DNA of 64,000 nt from Liopterus haemorrhoidalis (GCA_963971575.1 OZ020611.1:59553381-59617380); one strand, 5' to 3'; positions 1-10,327 are shown, counted from the stretch's first letter. Notes: generated from the sequence alone by a model not told the origin. Made by a program: numbers and translations.

Positions 1-598
1 GAAATAGACAGTTTTTTTAGATATTCTGCAGAAAAAGTATATTTTTTTAGATATTTTATTTATTATGTAAGACAATTTAAATGACAATCAACAATTAATC
101 CAAGATATTTGTTTCTTTAACAACTTCAATTTTTTCTTTAGCTATTTTGATATTAACTATGTTGATTGATTTTAGAATATTATTATATAAAGGAATTTGC
201 GAATAAAAATTTCCGGAAAGTAAATATACCTGGATAAAAAATCTTATATGTTGAATGAAATTTTTATGTACAAAATATTGTTTTATTTTTATCTTGTTAT
301 TCATGTATTTTCATATTTTAAGAATTTTTATTTATAAAAATATTCCAATTGCAAAATTTTTGTGAATGAAAATATAAAATATCTCTATTTTGAAATTTTT
401 GTTTTTCTTTAAAATATTTGTTAATCTTATTTTCGTAGGCCTTAATATTTTCGTAGTTCATAGGCACTGTACCTAAACTGTTTAGTGACCGTCTAATCGT
501 GACCGTTTTGGTCACGATTAACATCCATCTATGGTTTTAATTAACAAGTATTTCTTAAAAATTGTTCCACATACCTATATACTGTAACAAATACAAAG
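1..598. other. AT-rich stretch, no recognised feature
   Basis: I see no credible coding sequence, terminal inverted repeat or tandem repeat here. The short open frames are of low complexity and are what AT-rich DNA gives by chance. Confidence 0.5.
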
Positions 599-1326
599 CA
601 GGGTTGCTCTGTTAATCAATTTGGCTGATTACCAATTAATCGGCCTTGCCTTATTGGCCGATACCGATTAATCGACCGCCGGTTGTTTATAATGGCATGC
701 GGCCCCGACGGCGATTTCTGCGGTCCACACATGTTTAAAACTTTCGTGAATTTATGAACAAAAATGATAAACGAAAAATAAAATCCTGGTGTCAATAAAT
801 ATTTATATGAGATATTAAAAAAATAGTTCAGTAGTGTTTTTAAATTTCAATAAACTAGAACAAAACTAGCAAGTAAATTGAATATTTTTAATTATAGAAT
901 AATTTTTTCATAGACACTTGCCTTTTATATGATTAGGTGGAAAAAAAAAATATAGAAACTATTTTGGAGGATTGTGATTCAATTTAAAGGATTTCTTTTA
1001 TAGGCGGCCAACGATTTTATTTTTGTTTCGTTTATCACGTCTGACATGACCAAGATGTGATAAACGAAAACAAAATTATTTTTGACTTTCTAGTGCATTT
1101 TTAAATGAAACTGTGTAAATTGAAAAGCTTTTTTATAGATTTATTACATATTAAATCCAATGTTTTTCAAATTTCTTTGTTACTCAGAGCTATCTTGCTC
1201 CAGCATACGTGTTCAACAATAATATTAAAAATTATAATGGCCAATTATCAAAACTAATTAATCAGTAAAAAATCAAAATGGCCGATATGGTTGATTACCG
1301 ATTATCTGACCTTTAATCGGTGCAAC
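599..1326. mobile_element. Degenerate hAT-like nonautonomous element
   Basis: The left end starts CAGGGTTGC, a start common in hAT elements. It is followed by alternating ATTAATCGG and TGATTACC blocks. The right end (about 1280-1326) carries the inverted counterparts, ending TTTAATCGGTGCAAC. The two ends pair only imperfectly and I could not find a clean 8-bp duplication, so the boundaries are approximate. There is no coding capacity. An internal hairpin lies at about 1009-1078, where TTTCGTTTATCAC faces GTGATAAACGAAA. The hAT assignment is inference from the terminal style. Confidence 0.4.
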
Positions 1327-1389
1327 AATTGCTTCCTTTTTTTTTTCAAATACGTTATTTTTAGTTTATTGCCAAGATCAACAAATATA

Positions 1390-1725
1390 GGCTATTCCAA
1401 ACATTTAAGTGGAACTAAATTTTCGAATCTAGTAACTTTAATAGATTAAAATCGGACCTTTAGCCATTTTGCTTAAGCTTTCAAATCATACTTACATTAA
1501 ACATTTTTAGTTTAGACTGAATTGTCATTATAAAATGTCATTTTCATTACATTTTGTTTCTGTCATTCTTAATACAAATATCTCATTTATTAAATGTTTT
1601 ATGTCTTGCAAAAATTGTAAAATGTATTATATATTTTATTCTTTATAATAAATGTCATTTAATTGTAAATGCCAGCATGAAACATGAAATAACATGGGCA
1701 AGCATTGTTTCGTGACAACTTAAAA
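1390..1725 (+). mobile_element. MITE family A (TA-flanked), copy 1, right end lost
   Basis: This is related to the complete copy at 43689-44093. It starts after a TA (1388-1389) with a TIR-like block (GCTATTCCAAACATTTAAG) and follows the same order of internal blocks as far as GTGACAACTTAAA. The right terminal repeat is missing. It has no coding capacity. Superfamily Tc1/mariner is inferred from the TA target. Confidence 0.6.
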
Positions 1726-1756
1726 AAAAACCTATATAAATTTAATGCTTACTTAC

Positions 1757-1793
1757 GAATCTCTGAATAGTTAAGAAATTCTTTGCGACTCAC
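1757..1793 (-). other. Candidate 37-nt internal exon of a host gene
   Basis: On the minus strand a strong 3' splice site (CCCTAAT branch-like motif, T-tract, TTGCAG) ends at 1794. A strong 5' splice site (GTAAGTAAG) begins at 1756. The 37 bases between them are open in only one of three frames, giving VSRKEFLNYSEI plus one base. I do not recognise the peptide. No neighbouring exon was found, so this could be chance. If real, it would place part of the window in an intron-rich minus-strand gene. Confidence 0.25.
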
Positions 1794-1799
1794 CTGCAA

Positions 1800-2159
1800 C
1801 AAAAAAAATTAATTAGGGAACATGATACAGACAATAAAATTCTGTTTTTGAATAATAAAATAGATATTACATCTAAAGCGTTGAAGATTCTTTGCTTATT
1901 ATCCGTTGATACAATTAGGCCCCCCAATATACTATTTAATATTTCACAGTGCCATATTTTTTCTATTCAGCGTGCATCATTCTTGGATAGTGTTGCCTGG
2001 AGTTCCATTCGTATATTTATTCCTTACACCACGTGATTTCACGCGACCCCCCAAAGAGATATTATAATGTTTACTTTTCTTATCAAGCCTAATCAATACT
2101 TAACCCCCGCACCACTTTACGCTTCTACGTAGACATACAGACCTTTAAACGTGACGGTC
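1800..2159. other. No recognised feature
   Basis: This stretch is AT-rich, with short open frames that have no recognisable motif. It includes a small C-rich patch near 2040-2050. Nothing supports a gene or a mobile element. Confidence 0.45.
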
Positions 2160-2162
2160 AAT

Positions 2163-2500
2163 CATCAATGGCAGTACGCATGACATCCATTGGAAAATTG
2201 GCCACTGCTTTCTTCAACGATTGCTTTAGACTCCCCAAATTTGGATGTCGTCTGCTACAGGACATGTCTCAATCACTGACCACAATATGCAATCCAGCGG
2301 ATTTAAATCTGGGCTTCCAGAAGGCCAATCTAATGAACTCCGGTGTGTGAGTTTCTAGCAATTGCAGGGTGGATTTTGCCTCATGAGCAGCAGCAGAATC
2401 TTGCTGGAAGATCTAATGACTAAAATTATACATGGTCTCATTAAAAGGCTTGATGGCCTTATCCAATATGTCCCACCTAAAATTGCCCTAAAAAGAGCAA
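2163..2500 (-). pseudogene. Tc1/mariner-superfamily transposase, C-terminal relic
   Basis: On the minus strand three pieces in shifted frames line up with the end of a DDE transposase. First comes a QQDSAAAHEAKSTLQLLE segment, where the usual motif is QQD-A-AH with the second catalytic Asp. Next is DWPSGSPDLNPLD, the strongly conserved SPDLNPLD block with the third acidic residue. Then comes a C-terminal stretch with HPNLGSLKQSLKKAV followed by a stop near 2163. At least two frameshifts and an in-frame stop break the gene, and the N-terminal DNA-binding half and first Asp were not found. The motif style resembles mariner-like (maT-type) proteins, but the clade is uncertain. No terminal repeats were identified. 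Confidence 0.75.
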
Positions 2501-2529
2501 GCCTAAAAAGAGCAAGAATTCTTGCTGAA

Positions 2530-3879
2530 AAGAGCAAGAATCAGTGAAAATTACATACGGAAAATCCATATATGTTTATTGGAATATGTAGAGTAAATAT
2601 ATGATGACAATTTACGTGATTAAATATAAACCTACCCTAATTTGTTGTTACTGACATTTAATCAGCTAAACAAATAACAGTTGCACAATATACGCATCTA
2701 AATCTTTAACGTACATAAACATGTAAACAATTCATATATATTTAAAACTCAAATTGAAGTACAATCCTTAATCCAGCATATTCTGTTTTTATTTACTTTC
2801 ATAACCCTGTCCATATAGAGCAGGCGTGGCTTTTCTGATTAAATGCAATTATACGCAACAACGTTTTTAATTAGCATGGAATGGGTTAGTACGGCAAAGC
2901 AAAATTAAGTCACAGACCCGCTGCGCGAGCTTCATATACTGTTGAATATAATATTTATAGAAAATTGAAAAAATCTACTCTGTTGATGATACACACTCTA
3001 ATTTTATTATTCAGGTTTCACTTACGTCGCTGTGATTAAAATATGTGTACGTTGCATAATACTATTCAAAGTAAATTTGTATGACTCCTGAAATTGCAAC
3101 TACGAGGACAATTAGAAAAGGTGGCATTCTGGCGTATAGATATTGGAGTTTGTAGCCAAGCGTTCATTGAAGTAACATTGATAGTGATATAATAATGATC
3201 TTACAATGATTTAACAAAGAAGTAACGTGATTTCAGCAATCACTGCTATGAAAAATATCAGTAACAATCATGTCCTCCGACGAAGACTTCCGATTTAAAA
3301 TGTTAGATTTTTAGTAATTAATATTTAATGAAAGTTATTAGTTATTATTAAGAGAAAACTTAAGCGAAAAAAAAAAAAAAATAAATAAAAGTATCATATC
3401 GTAACACCAATGTAACCTAACTTATTTTGTAAATATAAGTAGTTGTAATTACGATGGCTTATATATTGTATAAAAGCAATATTTTCAAATCAGCCTGTAC
3501 TGTTCTATTTACTGATTAAAAAATTTGGATTATTATAAAAAAAAAAATCTGTAAAAATAATTGGAATAATTAAATGACTACAAAAGACTTTCCTTTGTAT
3601 CTAAAACTTATTTAACAATATATTCTTAAGCTCGATATTGGTTCGTTTTTATTACTGTGTTCTGCGCAAGTATCATCATATAAATACCAATTTTTATCAA
3701 TTAGGTAAACAAAATTAATATTAAAATCTTGGTGGTCCCTCATAATATTACAAACTAACTTAATCCTCATTTACAATAGATCCATATCACAAGTGCATAG
3801 TATAAGCATAAAGATGTATCAATGGAGTATATTGTCTGTTTATTATAAACAGATATTCGAATATTCTGTTGTAAACTAA
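2530..3879. other. No recognised gene; AT-rich
   Basis: This stretch holds only short chance frames and A-runs (about 3370-3383 and 3537-3548). I found no transposase, reverse transcriptase or RNA gene signature. Confidence 0.4.
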
Positions 3880-3880
3880 A

Positions 3881-4115
3881 GCAACTGACGGATCACAAGC
3901 TTAATTTCTCCCTGACATCCTCGAATTGCACATACTGAGTTAAAATATGTAACACAGTCAAATATGTGTTACACCTCTCACAAATAAGAGGCTCCTCAGC
4001 TCGAAGTAAGTGTCCATTTGTCTACCAACAGTGGCCTATATAAAGGCGAGTAATAGTGGTTTCCTCCCTGCATTTAACCGGCAGGAAAAACTCCATAGTT
4101 TAATATCCCCCTTAA
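3881..4115 (-). pseudogene. LINE 3' end (family 1, RNase H type), C-terminal domain relic
   Basis: This segment aligns over its length with 34540-34770, the same part of a better-preserved LINE. On the minus strand it would encode the C-terminal tail after RNase H, including a cysteine-containing segment and a final stretch resembling VQFEDVREKL. It stops at CCCTTAA (4109-4115), exactly where a TIR-bounded element begins. The next upstream part of the same LINE type occurs at 7484-7805, so the two may be halves of one copy separated by later insertions. Confidence 0.65.
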
Positions 4116-4445
4116 CCGGGTCTATTTTGTATCTTAAAAAGTTAAAAATTAACCTCTAGGTCGAAGTTAAAAAAATTAACCACGCTTTACAATATTTTGT
4201 TAAGGATTCCACACACCAAAGCGGCCGCGGTGGCGGCCACGGTGACGATAATGCAGCGGCCTAACGCAACCTATACAATACAATGAGACCACGCACATAC
4301 AAGCGTTCCGCTATCTGAGAACGCCACCGACAGCAGCGTTCATTCTAGCGATCACCAAACACTGGCGGCCAAACTCGACAAGTTGCGTTAGGCCACGCGA
4401 TATTCATTGTTTATATACCACAGAGTGAATATATTTAAGAAAATA

Positions 4446-4594
4446 ATGTCGAAAATAGATAATTTAACAGAAAAAATCATAGATCAGTAAAGGATCATTT
4501 AATTTGTATGACTTAGCACATCCTGATTACAAGAATATTAGGAAAACAAATAAAGTGTGGGACGAAATAGGAAAAGTTTTGGAAATTGATAGTA
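4446..4594 (+). pseudogene. MADF-domain gene fragment of a Harbinger element
   Basis: After ATG at 4446 the frame reads a short N-terminus with EKIID. A one-base shift then leads to NLYDLAHPDYKNIRKTNKVW followed by DEIGKVLEID. This matches the MADF DNA-binding domain pattern (LYD..HPDYKN....W.EI). MADF proteins accompany many Harbinger elements and are thought to help the transposase. The reading is cut off by the MITE inserted at 4595. With a frameshift and no remaining C-terminus it is not functional. Confidence 0.75.
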
Positions 4595-4936
4595 AAGTCT
4601 GTTCCAAACGATTAGGCGGAACTAGATTTTGCAATCTAGTTACTTTCATCGTTTAAATAATGCTTTTCAGCCGTTTTGTTTAAGCTTTGTAAATCATACT
4701 TGCAACAAACATTTTTTGGTTAAGGTTAATATCATTTTAAAATATCATTTTCTTTATATTTTGATTTTTTGTGTCATTCTTAATACAAATATCCCATTTA
4801 TTTATTTTTTGTCATTAAAATATGTAAGAAAATTAATTTAAGTTTGACATATGTCATTCGTTTCCATGGTTTCATTGTTGTAATTTTAAATTTTAACATT
4901 CCAAAGGGGAAAAAAGAAATAACCCAAGCAAGGTCC
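4595..4936 (+). mobile_element. MITE family A, copy 2, nested in the Harbinger element
   Basis: It begins after TA (4593-4594) with AAGTCTGTTCCAAACGATTA, one of the recognisable family A ends, and aligns with 43689-44093 until the block CAAGCAAGGTCC. The right terminal repeat is missing. The insertion interrupts the MADF reading frame, so it is younger than the host Harbinger element. Confidence 0.75.
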
Positions 4937-5596
4937 AATATTATCATACAACTATATACCGTGATTCACTAACTGATCGCTACCGCTAACGCCACTCCCA
5001 CCGCGTTAGTGTGAGGAGACCTGATCGCTACCGTGGCCGCCACCGCGGCCGCTTTGGTGTGTGGAATCCTTTATTCTGTAACACTATGGCTTTAAAATTT
5101 TAACCTCAATGTTGTTAATTCAGTAGGTTATATCTGGAATTCAACTCCAGCCAAATACATGGTATTAACATTTTAACCAGCTGTAATTCTATCCTCTAAA
5201 TGTGAAATAGTCAGAAAAAATCCATTTTTAGAACTAATCATTGCAAGTCTGCATATTTTAAACCGATTATTATTAGAACAATAAAAAGGTTAATAAGAGA
5301 AAAATTAATATAGGTTAATAAAAAATGTATACGAATGCTTTTTGGGAGATCAGTTCAAATTAAGCAAAAGCAACTGGATATGAGTGAACCTTTTAATTTA
5401 CCTGAAAAAACATTTTAAAATACTTTCATTTTTCTACATTTTTGGAATATCTCGTTTCACAAATTATGCCTTTTTTGAAAATCCGAGAAGAACTAAAAGA
5501 CTTCCTGATATATTCCAAGTAACTATTAAAATTGTGATGCATTTATAAATTTTGATTTCTCTATTTGTTTAAAAATAAAAATAAAAATAAGGTATA

Positions 5597-5776
5597 GGCT
5601 ATTCCAAATGTTTAAGCGGAACTCACTGGAATTTTCATTTTTATAAGTTTTCATGAGCTCTCCTTTTATGGTTTGAAGTAGGCTTTTGTTAAACAAAATT
5701 ATCAAAAGCTTCATTTAATCTGTAAAAGTAACTAAAATTGAAAATCTAGTTCCGCCTAAACCAAAGAAACAGACTT
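5597..5776 (-). mobile_element. MITE family A, short deletion derivative
   Basis: Both ends are family A termini: GGCTATTCCAAATGTTTAAG on the left and the complement of AAGTCTGTTTCTTTGG on the right, flanked by TA (5595-5596 and 5777-5778). At 180 bp it is less than half the full 405-bp unit. It has no coding capacity. Confidence 0.65.
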
Positions 5777-6209
5777 TAAATATAAACCTGAAAATAAAAG
5801 TATTAAAACATAAAAGAAATAAATGAAACGAAAGAAAAAATATAGATACATTTGCATGTTATGGTAAAATTATATTATTTGCTTTCTGCAGCCATACTTA
5901 TTTGTATATAAATATTGTATATTTTCCCATTATAGATTTATTATATTTGAACGTTGTTGATTCACGATTCAACTTTAACACTTGTTTACATTAAAACAAC
6001 ACTTACAACAGCAAAATTCGTTCCCCTGTAGATAATTTCACAACATACTTTTAACCATAAGGTTAAATAGTTAAAATTTAATTCTTGGGTTATAACCTGA
6101 GATACAGAATAAGAAACATGGTTAAATTTTAACGCCTGGTTAAAATGTTACTTTTAACCATCATTTTTAACCAAATCTTTTTAACCACAAAAGATACAGA
6201 ATAGACTCG

Positions 6210-6720
6210 AATATGTCTTAACTTTGTAACGGTTCGGGGAGGAAGAGGACCCTATCACGTTGTGTTTTAAAGACGGTTCGTTTATTTGGAGCGGGAGGCT
6301 ATGTCAAATGAAATAAAATGCTGAAAGGTTCATTTAAATCAAACAGTTTATTTAACAGTCTTATGTCTCAGAGAACTTGTACATATTCTATCACTAATTG
6401 TATTACGTTTACTCTGGAAGGGAATTCAGATTAGCACATAAAGAATAATTATAACAACTCACGTCTATCATACGCAAAACATGCAATACTGGGTCTATCA
6501 TGCGACTACTATTCGCTGATTAGTTTTATCTATATTTCCCTTTGTTCATATATTTATTGTATATTTCGCTGTAGTCATATTGGCATTGATGACCGACTAT
6601 TACGTTACCCCCCCCCCCGGTTGCTAGCCGGGGTGACAGTTTTTACGGATCTGTCAACCATTCTGATATGACGGTACACCACGGTTGTGAGGCGTAGTGA
6701 CCGGGAAAATGTGCTGGAGA
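6210..6720. other. Unclassified stretch with a TGTAACGG block and a C-run
   Basis: It holds TGTAACGGTTCGGGG at about 6226-6240 and, some 370 bp on, TTACGTTACC followed by a C-run (about 6599-6620). The pair loosely suggests LTR ends (TGTAAC...GTTAC), but the match is too short to call. There is no coding signal. Confidence 0.3.
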
Positions 6721-7092
6721 ACCTTCACCGTGGCGTGAACTAGGAGCACGGTTAGTCTGTGAGTCCTCTGCCCACGAAGTAGTTACCCAGGGTGCGAACT
6801 AGGAGCGCGGTTAGTATTTGAGTCCGTCTAGGTGGATCTGAAGCACCTCCACCGTGGCGTGAACTAGGAGCACGGTTAGTCTCTGAGTCCTATGCCCACG
6901 AAGGAAATACCCAGGGTGCGAAATAGGAGCGCGGTTAGTCTCTGAGTCCGGCTTGGTGAACCTGAAGCACCTCCACCGTGGCGTGAACTAGGAGCACGGT
7001 TAGTCTCTGATTCCTCTGCCCACGAAGGAAATACCCAGGATGCGAACTAGGAGCGTGGTTAGTCTCTGAGTCCGGCTTAGTGACCGTCACGG
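6721..7092. repeat. Minisatellite, three 124-bp units
   Basis: Units start at 6721, 6845 and 6969, at an exact 124-bp spacing. Each holds two about 62-bp half-units sharing a GAACTAGGAGC(A/G)CGGTTAG core. It is GC-rich against an AT-rich background. On the minus strand the core reads as ACTAACCG(C/T)GCTCC and is part of the overlapping ORF. Because 124 is not a multiple of three, each unit shifts the reading frame, so the array is not maintained as a simple protein repeat. Confidence 0.9.
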
Positions 7093-7186
7093 GCAGTACT
7101 CCTGATCTGGCCGCGAGGGCTGAAAACGTTGGGTTTATATAACGGCAAGCACCTCCCAGTGCTAGAAAGAGAATTAATTTAGACAT
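6935..7186 (-). CDS. Unrecognised small ORF with signal-peptide-like start over the minisatellite
   Basis: From ATG at 7186 this minus-strand frame encodes 83 residues. The start MSKLILFLALGG is short, basic, then hydrophobic, like the secretion signals of small insect cuticle or mucin-like proteins. The body runs into the tandem repeats (PDSETNHAPSS) and stops in the second unit. Upstream is a TATA-like ATTTATATACG (7214-7223), too close to the ATG for a normal leader; an acceptor-like TTTTACAAACAG ends at about 7193. I do not recognise the protein. It may be the first exon of a decayed secreted-protein gene or a chance frame over GC-rich repeats. An open frame can also be read from an ATG at 7243. 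Confidence 0.3.
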   Translation of the reverse strand: MSKLILFLALGGACRYINPTFSALAARSGVLPVTVTKPDSETNHAPSSHPGYFLRGQRNQRLTVLLVHATVEVLQVHQAGLRD

Positions 7187-7483
7187 ATTCGATCCTGTTT
7201 GTAAAAGAGAGACGTATATAAATTCCAAAAAAGCACCAACCAAAAGTTAATAAGTTCCCACGACACAGACTAGTTAAATGTTGTTTGAGGTACGTTTTTG
7301 GTCTGCCACCCTTACAAATGTTAAATTCTTAGAATCTTAATCTAAACATCACATGTGTTTAAAATAAATATACAACTGCCGTAAATCAATCAGTGTGCAA
7401 GTTCTAGTGGCCAAATATTATGGTAACTCATAATGTAGTTTTTGTGTATATAGAAGAATACAAATATAAAATTTAAAATTTTT

Positions 7484-7805
7484 GCTATGTCTGGGTCGTA
7501 CCATCACAACTTTATGGATACCATTCTATCCATGCTTCCATTTAGCCAGAACCAACTGCTTCAGATGGGTTTTTGCGTTATCGGGAAACACGAAGCTCAC
7601 ATCAATAGAAGGTCTGTAGGAAACGGATTTTGCAGCTGCCTCAGCAGCTTCATTGCTCCCTGGTACCAACATGTCGCGGAATCCAAAACAGTTCTACCCT
7701 CACTTTTGAGTATTCAGCTTGTGGAGTAGCAACCGGATCACAAGTACAAGAGGATGCAATTGACCTGAATCTTCAATACTGTTCAAGGCTAACATTGAGT
7801 TAAAT
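7484..7805 (-). pseudogene. LINE family 1 RNase H fragment
   Basis: This aligns with 34757-35065 of the larger family 1 LINE, with many mismatches. On the minus strand it carries the end of the RNase H domain, with a recognisable NEAAEAAAK block around the last acidic residues and a PSIDV segment, in shifted frames with stops. It starts at TATGTCT, close to the point in the LINE where the 3881-4115 fragment ends. It is not functional. Confidence 0.6.
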
Positions 7806-7910
7806 CTCAGAACATTATGTACGTACGAGTGTGTTAAAATTAAAATTTAAACTAAAGTTTTATTGGCATTAGATTTTAAACTAATACATTGACAAATTCT
7901 AAATGTTTTT

Positions 7911-8728
7911 TTACCGACCGCCAACATATAGAAGGCCGACCGGCGTAGCGCAGTGGTAACACATCTGCTCTGTGTTGCTAAGGTCTCAGGTTCGAATCCC
8001 GTTCAGGCATGGAAATTTTCAAAGAATAAAAATTGTCCTGGCTAATTGCCAAAGCAGCAAAGGCCATTAAAATAAAAAAAAAAAAAAAAAAAACATATAG
8101 AAGAGAGGTATTATGATTGTGAGGCATACCGATTTTCACATTTCGAGATTTCGATGGATCTCCACGAATTGAGATCCCAACATAACGTTTGACTATTTTT
8201 AGCATGCTGTCTGTTGGTGTGTCTATCTGTCTGTCTATCTATCTGTCCGTTTGTATGACTGTCTGTTTGTCTGTCCGCCCGTCTGTCTGTCTGTCTGTGT
8301 ACACGTGCAGAGCAATTTGGGCTAAAAGGATGTTTATGAAACTTCATATTTAAGCTTTTAACATCAACGGCACGAGTTGATCTACTTTTGTTAAAAATCA
8401 GTTGACTAAAAATGGGAGTTTACTCGTGTCGAATTTAAGATTTTTACGAATATTTAGCAACAGAAAAATATTTCGAAAAAATTTATTTAACAAAAGTTGC
8501 TATAAAAGCATTAACTAATAACTTTTATTTCAGACATTTTTTGTTAAAATCAAATTTTTTGATACTTGTAAAATCTCTTTTTTCATACTTATATGTAATG
8601 TTTTCATGGTCATGATAAATAATATGTCTGTTAGAAAATGTTAGGCCACGTTTTTCTACTCTGCTGCTAGAATGTATTTTATACAAGTACTTTGTGATGG
8701 CGGTTGGTCCTGTGGTGGCCACAGCTGA
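7911..8728 (-). mobile_element. Helentron-like (GACA)n element, copy 1, split by a SINE
   Basis: On the minus strand it starts TCAGCTG followed by a 15-bp hairpin sequence (8710-8724, CTGTGG/CCACAG arms). It carries a (GTCT/GACA)n tract (about 8216-8305 on the plus strand) and ends in GGCGGTCGGTAA. A block close to ACCGACCGCC near the start is the inverted complement of the end, a subterminal inverted repeat. Without the SINE the element is about 650 bp. Similar copies are at 9509-10122 and 45898-46603. The structure resembles HINE/DINE-1-type nonautonomous Helentrons, a class assignment that is inference. No protein is encoded. Confidence 0.6.
7935..8091 (+). mobile_element. tRNA-derived SINE, family S1, with 12-bp TSD
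   Basis: A pol III A-box-like TAGCGCAGTGGTAAC (from about 7945) and a B box GGTTCGAATCC (7989-7999) head a body of about 150 bp ending in an A-rich tail. AACATATAGAAG stands on both sides (7923-7934 and 8092-8103), a perfect 12-bp target-site duplication. The host sequence on both sides is the (GACA)n element, so the SINE landed inside it. A related copy is at 42411. Confidence 0.9.
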
Positions 8729-9508
8729 TTTTTTTTTAACAAATTCTAATGGCCTGTATACAATTCAATCTACGTTATCATGTGTGGTTTGCCACATACT
8801 TAATATCATTGTTCTAATATTGATTTATCAAATGTTGGTGTCCTCAAATAAATTCCTTTAATGAATACCTATAACTAGCTGCCCTATTTATTCCTATTTA
8901 ATTACCGCAGCAAATGGAAATCCTATCTCTTATGGTTTGGAACAACAAACGGTCATTTTGACTAATGACCTAGTATGGTTAGTTTTGGAACTAGGAAAGC
9001 TCCCACGGACTGTGGTAAACCGAATACGTAATAAAGTTAAAGTAGATTATATTGCGTACTACTCGAGATAGAATTTTGGTAGAAATTAATTACATAGGAA
9101 CTATAGTTATAATATGTATTATATTCATCAGATACTTATCAAGTTATGTAGGACACTAAGTTGTCCACCACAACGCTGTGTCTACACTGGGGAGATTCTC
9201 TGAAACTATTGACTAGTACGATATTAGTTTCAATACGATAAGATATAACTTTGTTCGAACACGTGCTTTTCGTTTTCAGTATTTATCGTTATAGACCAAA
9301 TAGTCCAGGAAATACGTAGTTTTCGAAAGAAAGTTTTGCAGTAGTATTAGAAATTAGTGCGATTAATTAATTAAGGTCTCGAGCTGCTGTTTTCGAGATG
9401 ACATTTTGCGACTAAATCTTCTTGCTGGATCTTCGAAAAAAACCTCGAGATCTACAAAAAAATGTTTTTGTTTTTGCAAACATCTCCACTCTATTGCAAA
9501 ATTAAAAA
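8729..9508. other. Spacer between inverted (GACA)n elements, no recognised gene
   Basis: About 780 bp separate the two inverted copies. I see only short frames without motifs. ACAAATTCTAA occurs just outside both ends of copy 1 (about 7892 and 8741), which may be a duplication around that element. Confidence 0.4.
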
Positions 9509-9944
9509 TCAGCTGTGGCCACCACAGGACCGACCGCCATCGTAAAGTATTTGTATAAAATACATTCTAGCAGCAGAGTAGAAATAACTTGGCCTAATAT
9601 TTTCTAACAGAGATATTATTTATCATGACCATGGAAACGTTACATAAAAGTATGAAAAAATTGAAATTTTACATAAATTTGTCGAAATTTTTCGTTTTAT
9701 CAAAATCCGTCTCAAATAAAAGTTATTAGTTACTGCATTTATAGCAACTTTTGTTCAATAAATTATTTCGAAATATTTTTCTGTTGCTAAATATTCGCAA
9801 AAATCTTAAAATCGACACGAGTAAACTCCCATTTCTAGTTAACCGATTTTTACCAAAAGTTGATCAACTCGTGTCATTGATGTCAAAAGCTTAAATATGC
9901 AGTTTCATAAAAATCCATTCAGCCTAATTTGCTCTGCACGTGTA

Positions 9945-9978
<34 letters not shown>

Positions 9979-10122
9979 TGGACAGACAGACCGACAGACA
10001 TCATGCTAAAAATAGTCAAAACGTTATGTAGTGACCTCAATTCGTGGAGATCCATCGAAATCTCGAAATGTCAAAATCGGTATGATCACAATACCCCCCT
10101 TATATATGTTGACGGTCGGTAA
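9509..10122 (+). mobile_element. Helentron-like (GACA)n element, copy 2
   Basis: This has the same layout as copy 1, in the opposite orientation: TCAGCTG start, CTGTGG/CCACAG hairpin, GGACCGACCGCC block (9527-9538), a GACA tract at about 9946-9983, and the end GACGGTCGGTAA (10111-10122). It is noncoding. With copy 1 it forms a long inverted repeat spanning 7911-10122. Confidence 0.6.
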
Positions 10123-10327
10123 AAAGAATATATAGATCTACACTGAATTGAAGAAGGATAATTTCTCTATAATTTAGCATTCATAAATATTTTTTTGTTG
10201 GATGAACGGTTATCCTATTAGAGCGTCGCATTTTTCGAATTCATGAAAAATTTACTTTCCGCCACATTTTTAAAATATTAAAATTAAGTTTATTATTAAA
10301 AACTTTACGAAGTTTAGAATATTTTTA

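Larger units (their letters stand above)
4203..5070. mobile_element. PIF/Harbinger nonautonomous element, TSD TTA
   Basis: The ends are near-perfect inverted repeats of about 40 bp, beginning AGGATTCCACACACCAAAGC, GC-rich and very unlike the surrounding DNA. They are flanked by TTA on both sides (4200-4202 and 5071-5073), the 3-bp target typical of PIF/Harbinger. A subterminal inverted pair (CCTAACGCAAC at about 4260 and GTTGCGTTAGG at about 4382) lies inside. The element keeps part of a MADF-type accessory gene (4446-4594) and was later hit by MITE family A (4595-4936). No transposase gene remains. Confidence 0.85.
4117..6209. mobile_element. TIR element with GTCTATT ends, holding a nested Harbinger
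   Basis: The left end CGGGTCTATTTTGTATC (4117-4133) is the inverted match of GATACAGAATAGACTCG (6193-6209), with two differences in 17 bases. Both sides also contain repeated GGTTAAAA/TTTTAACC blocks near the ends. It lies immediately after the CCCTTAA of a LINE fragment. Removing 868 bp of nested Harbinger leaves roughly 1.2 kb of noncoding sequence. The superfamily is not clear and no clean target-site duplication is seen. Confidence 0.5.

Noticed and set aside
6226..6620. Possible LTR (TGTAACGG ... CGTTAC)
   Set aside because: The terminal match is short, there is no second LTR, no primer site and no retroviral-type coding sequence.
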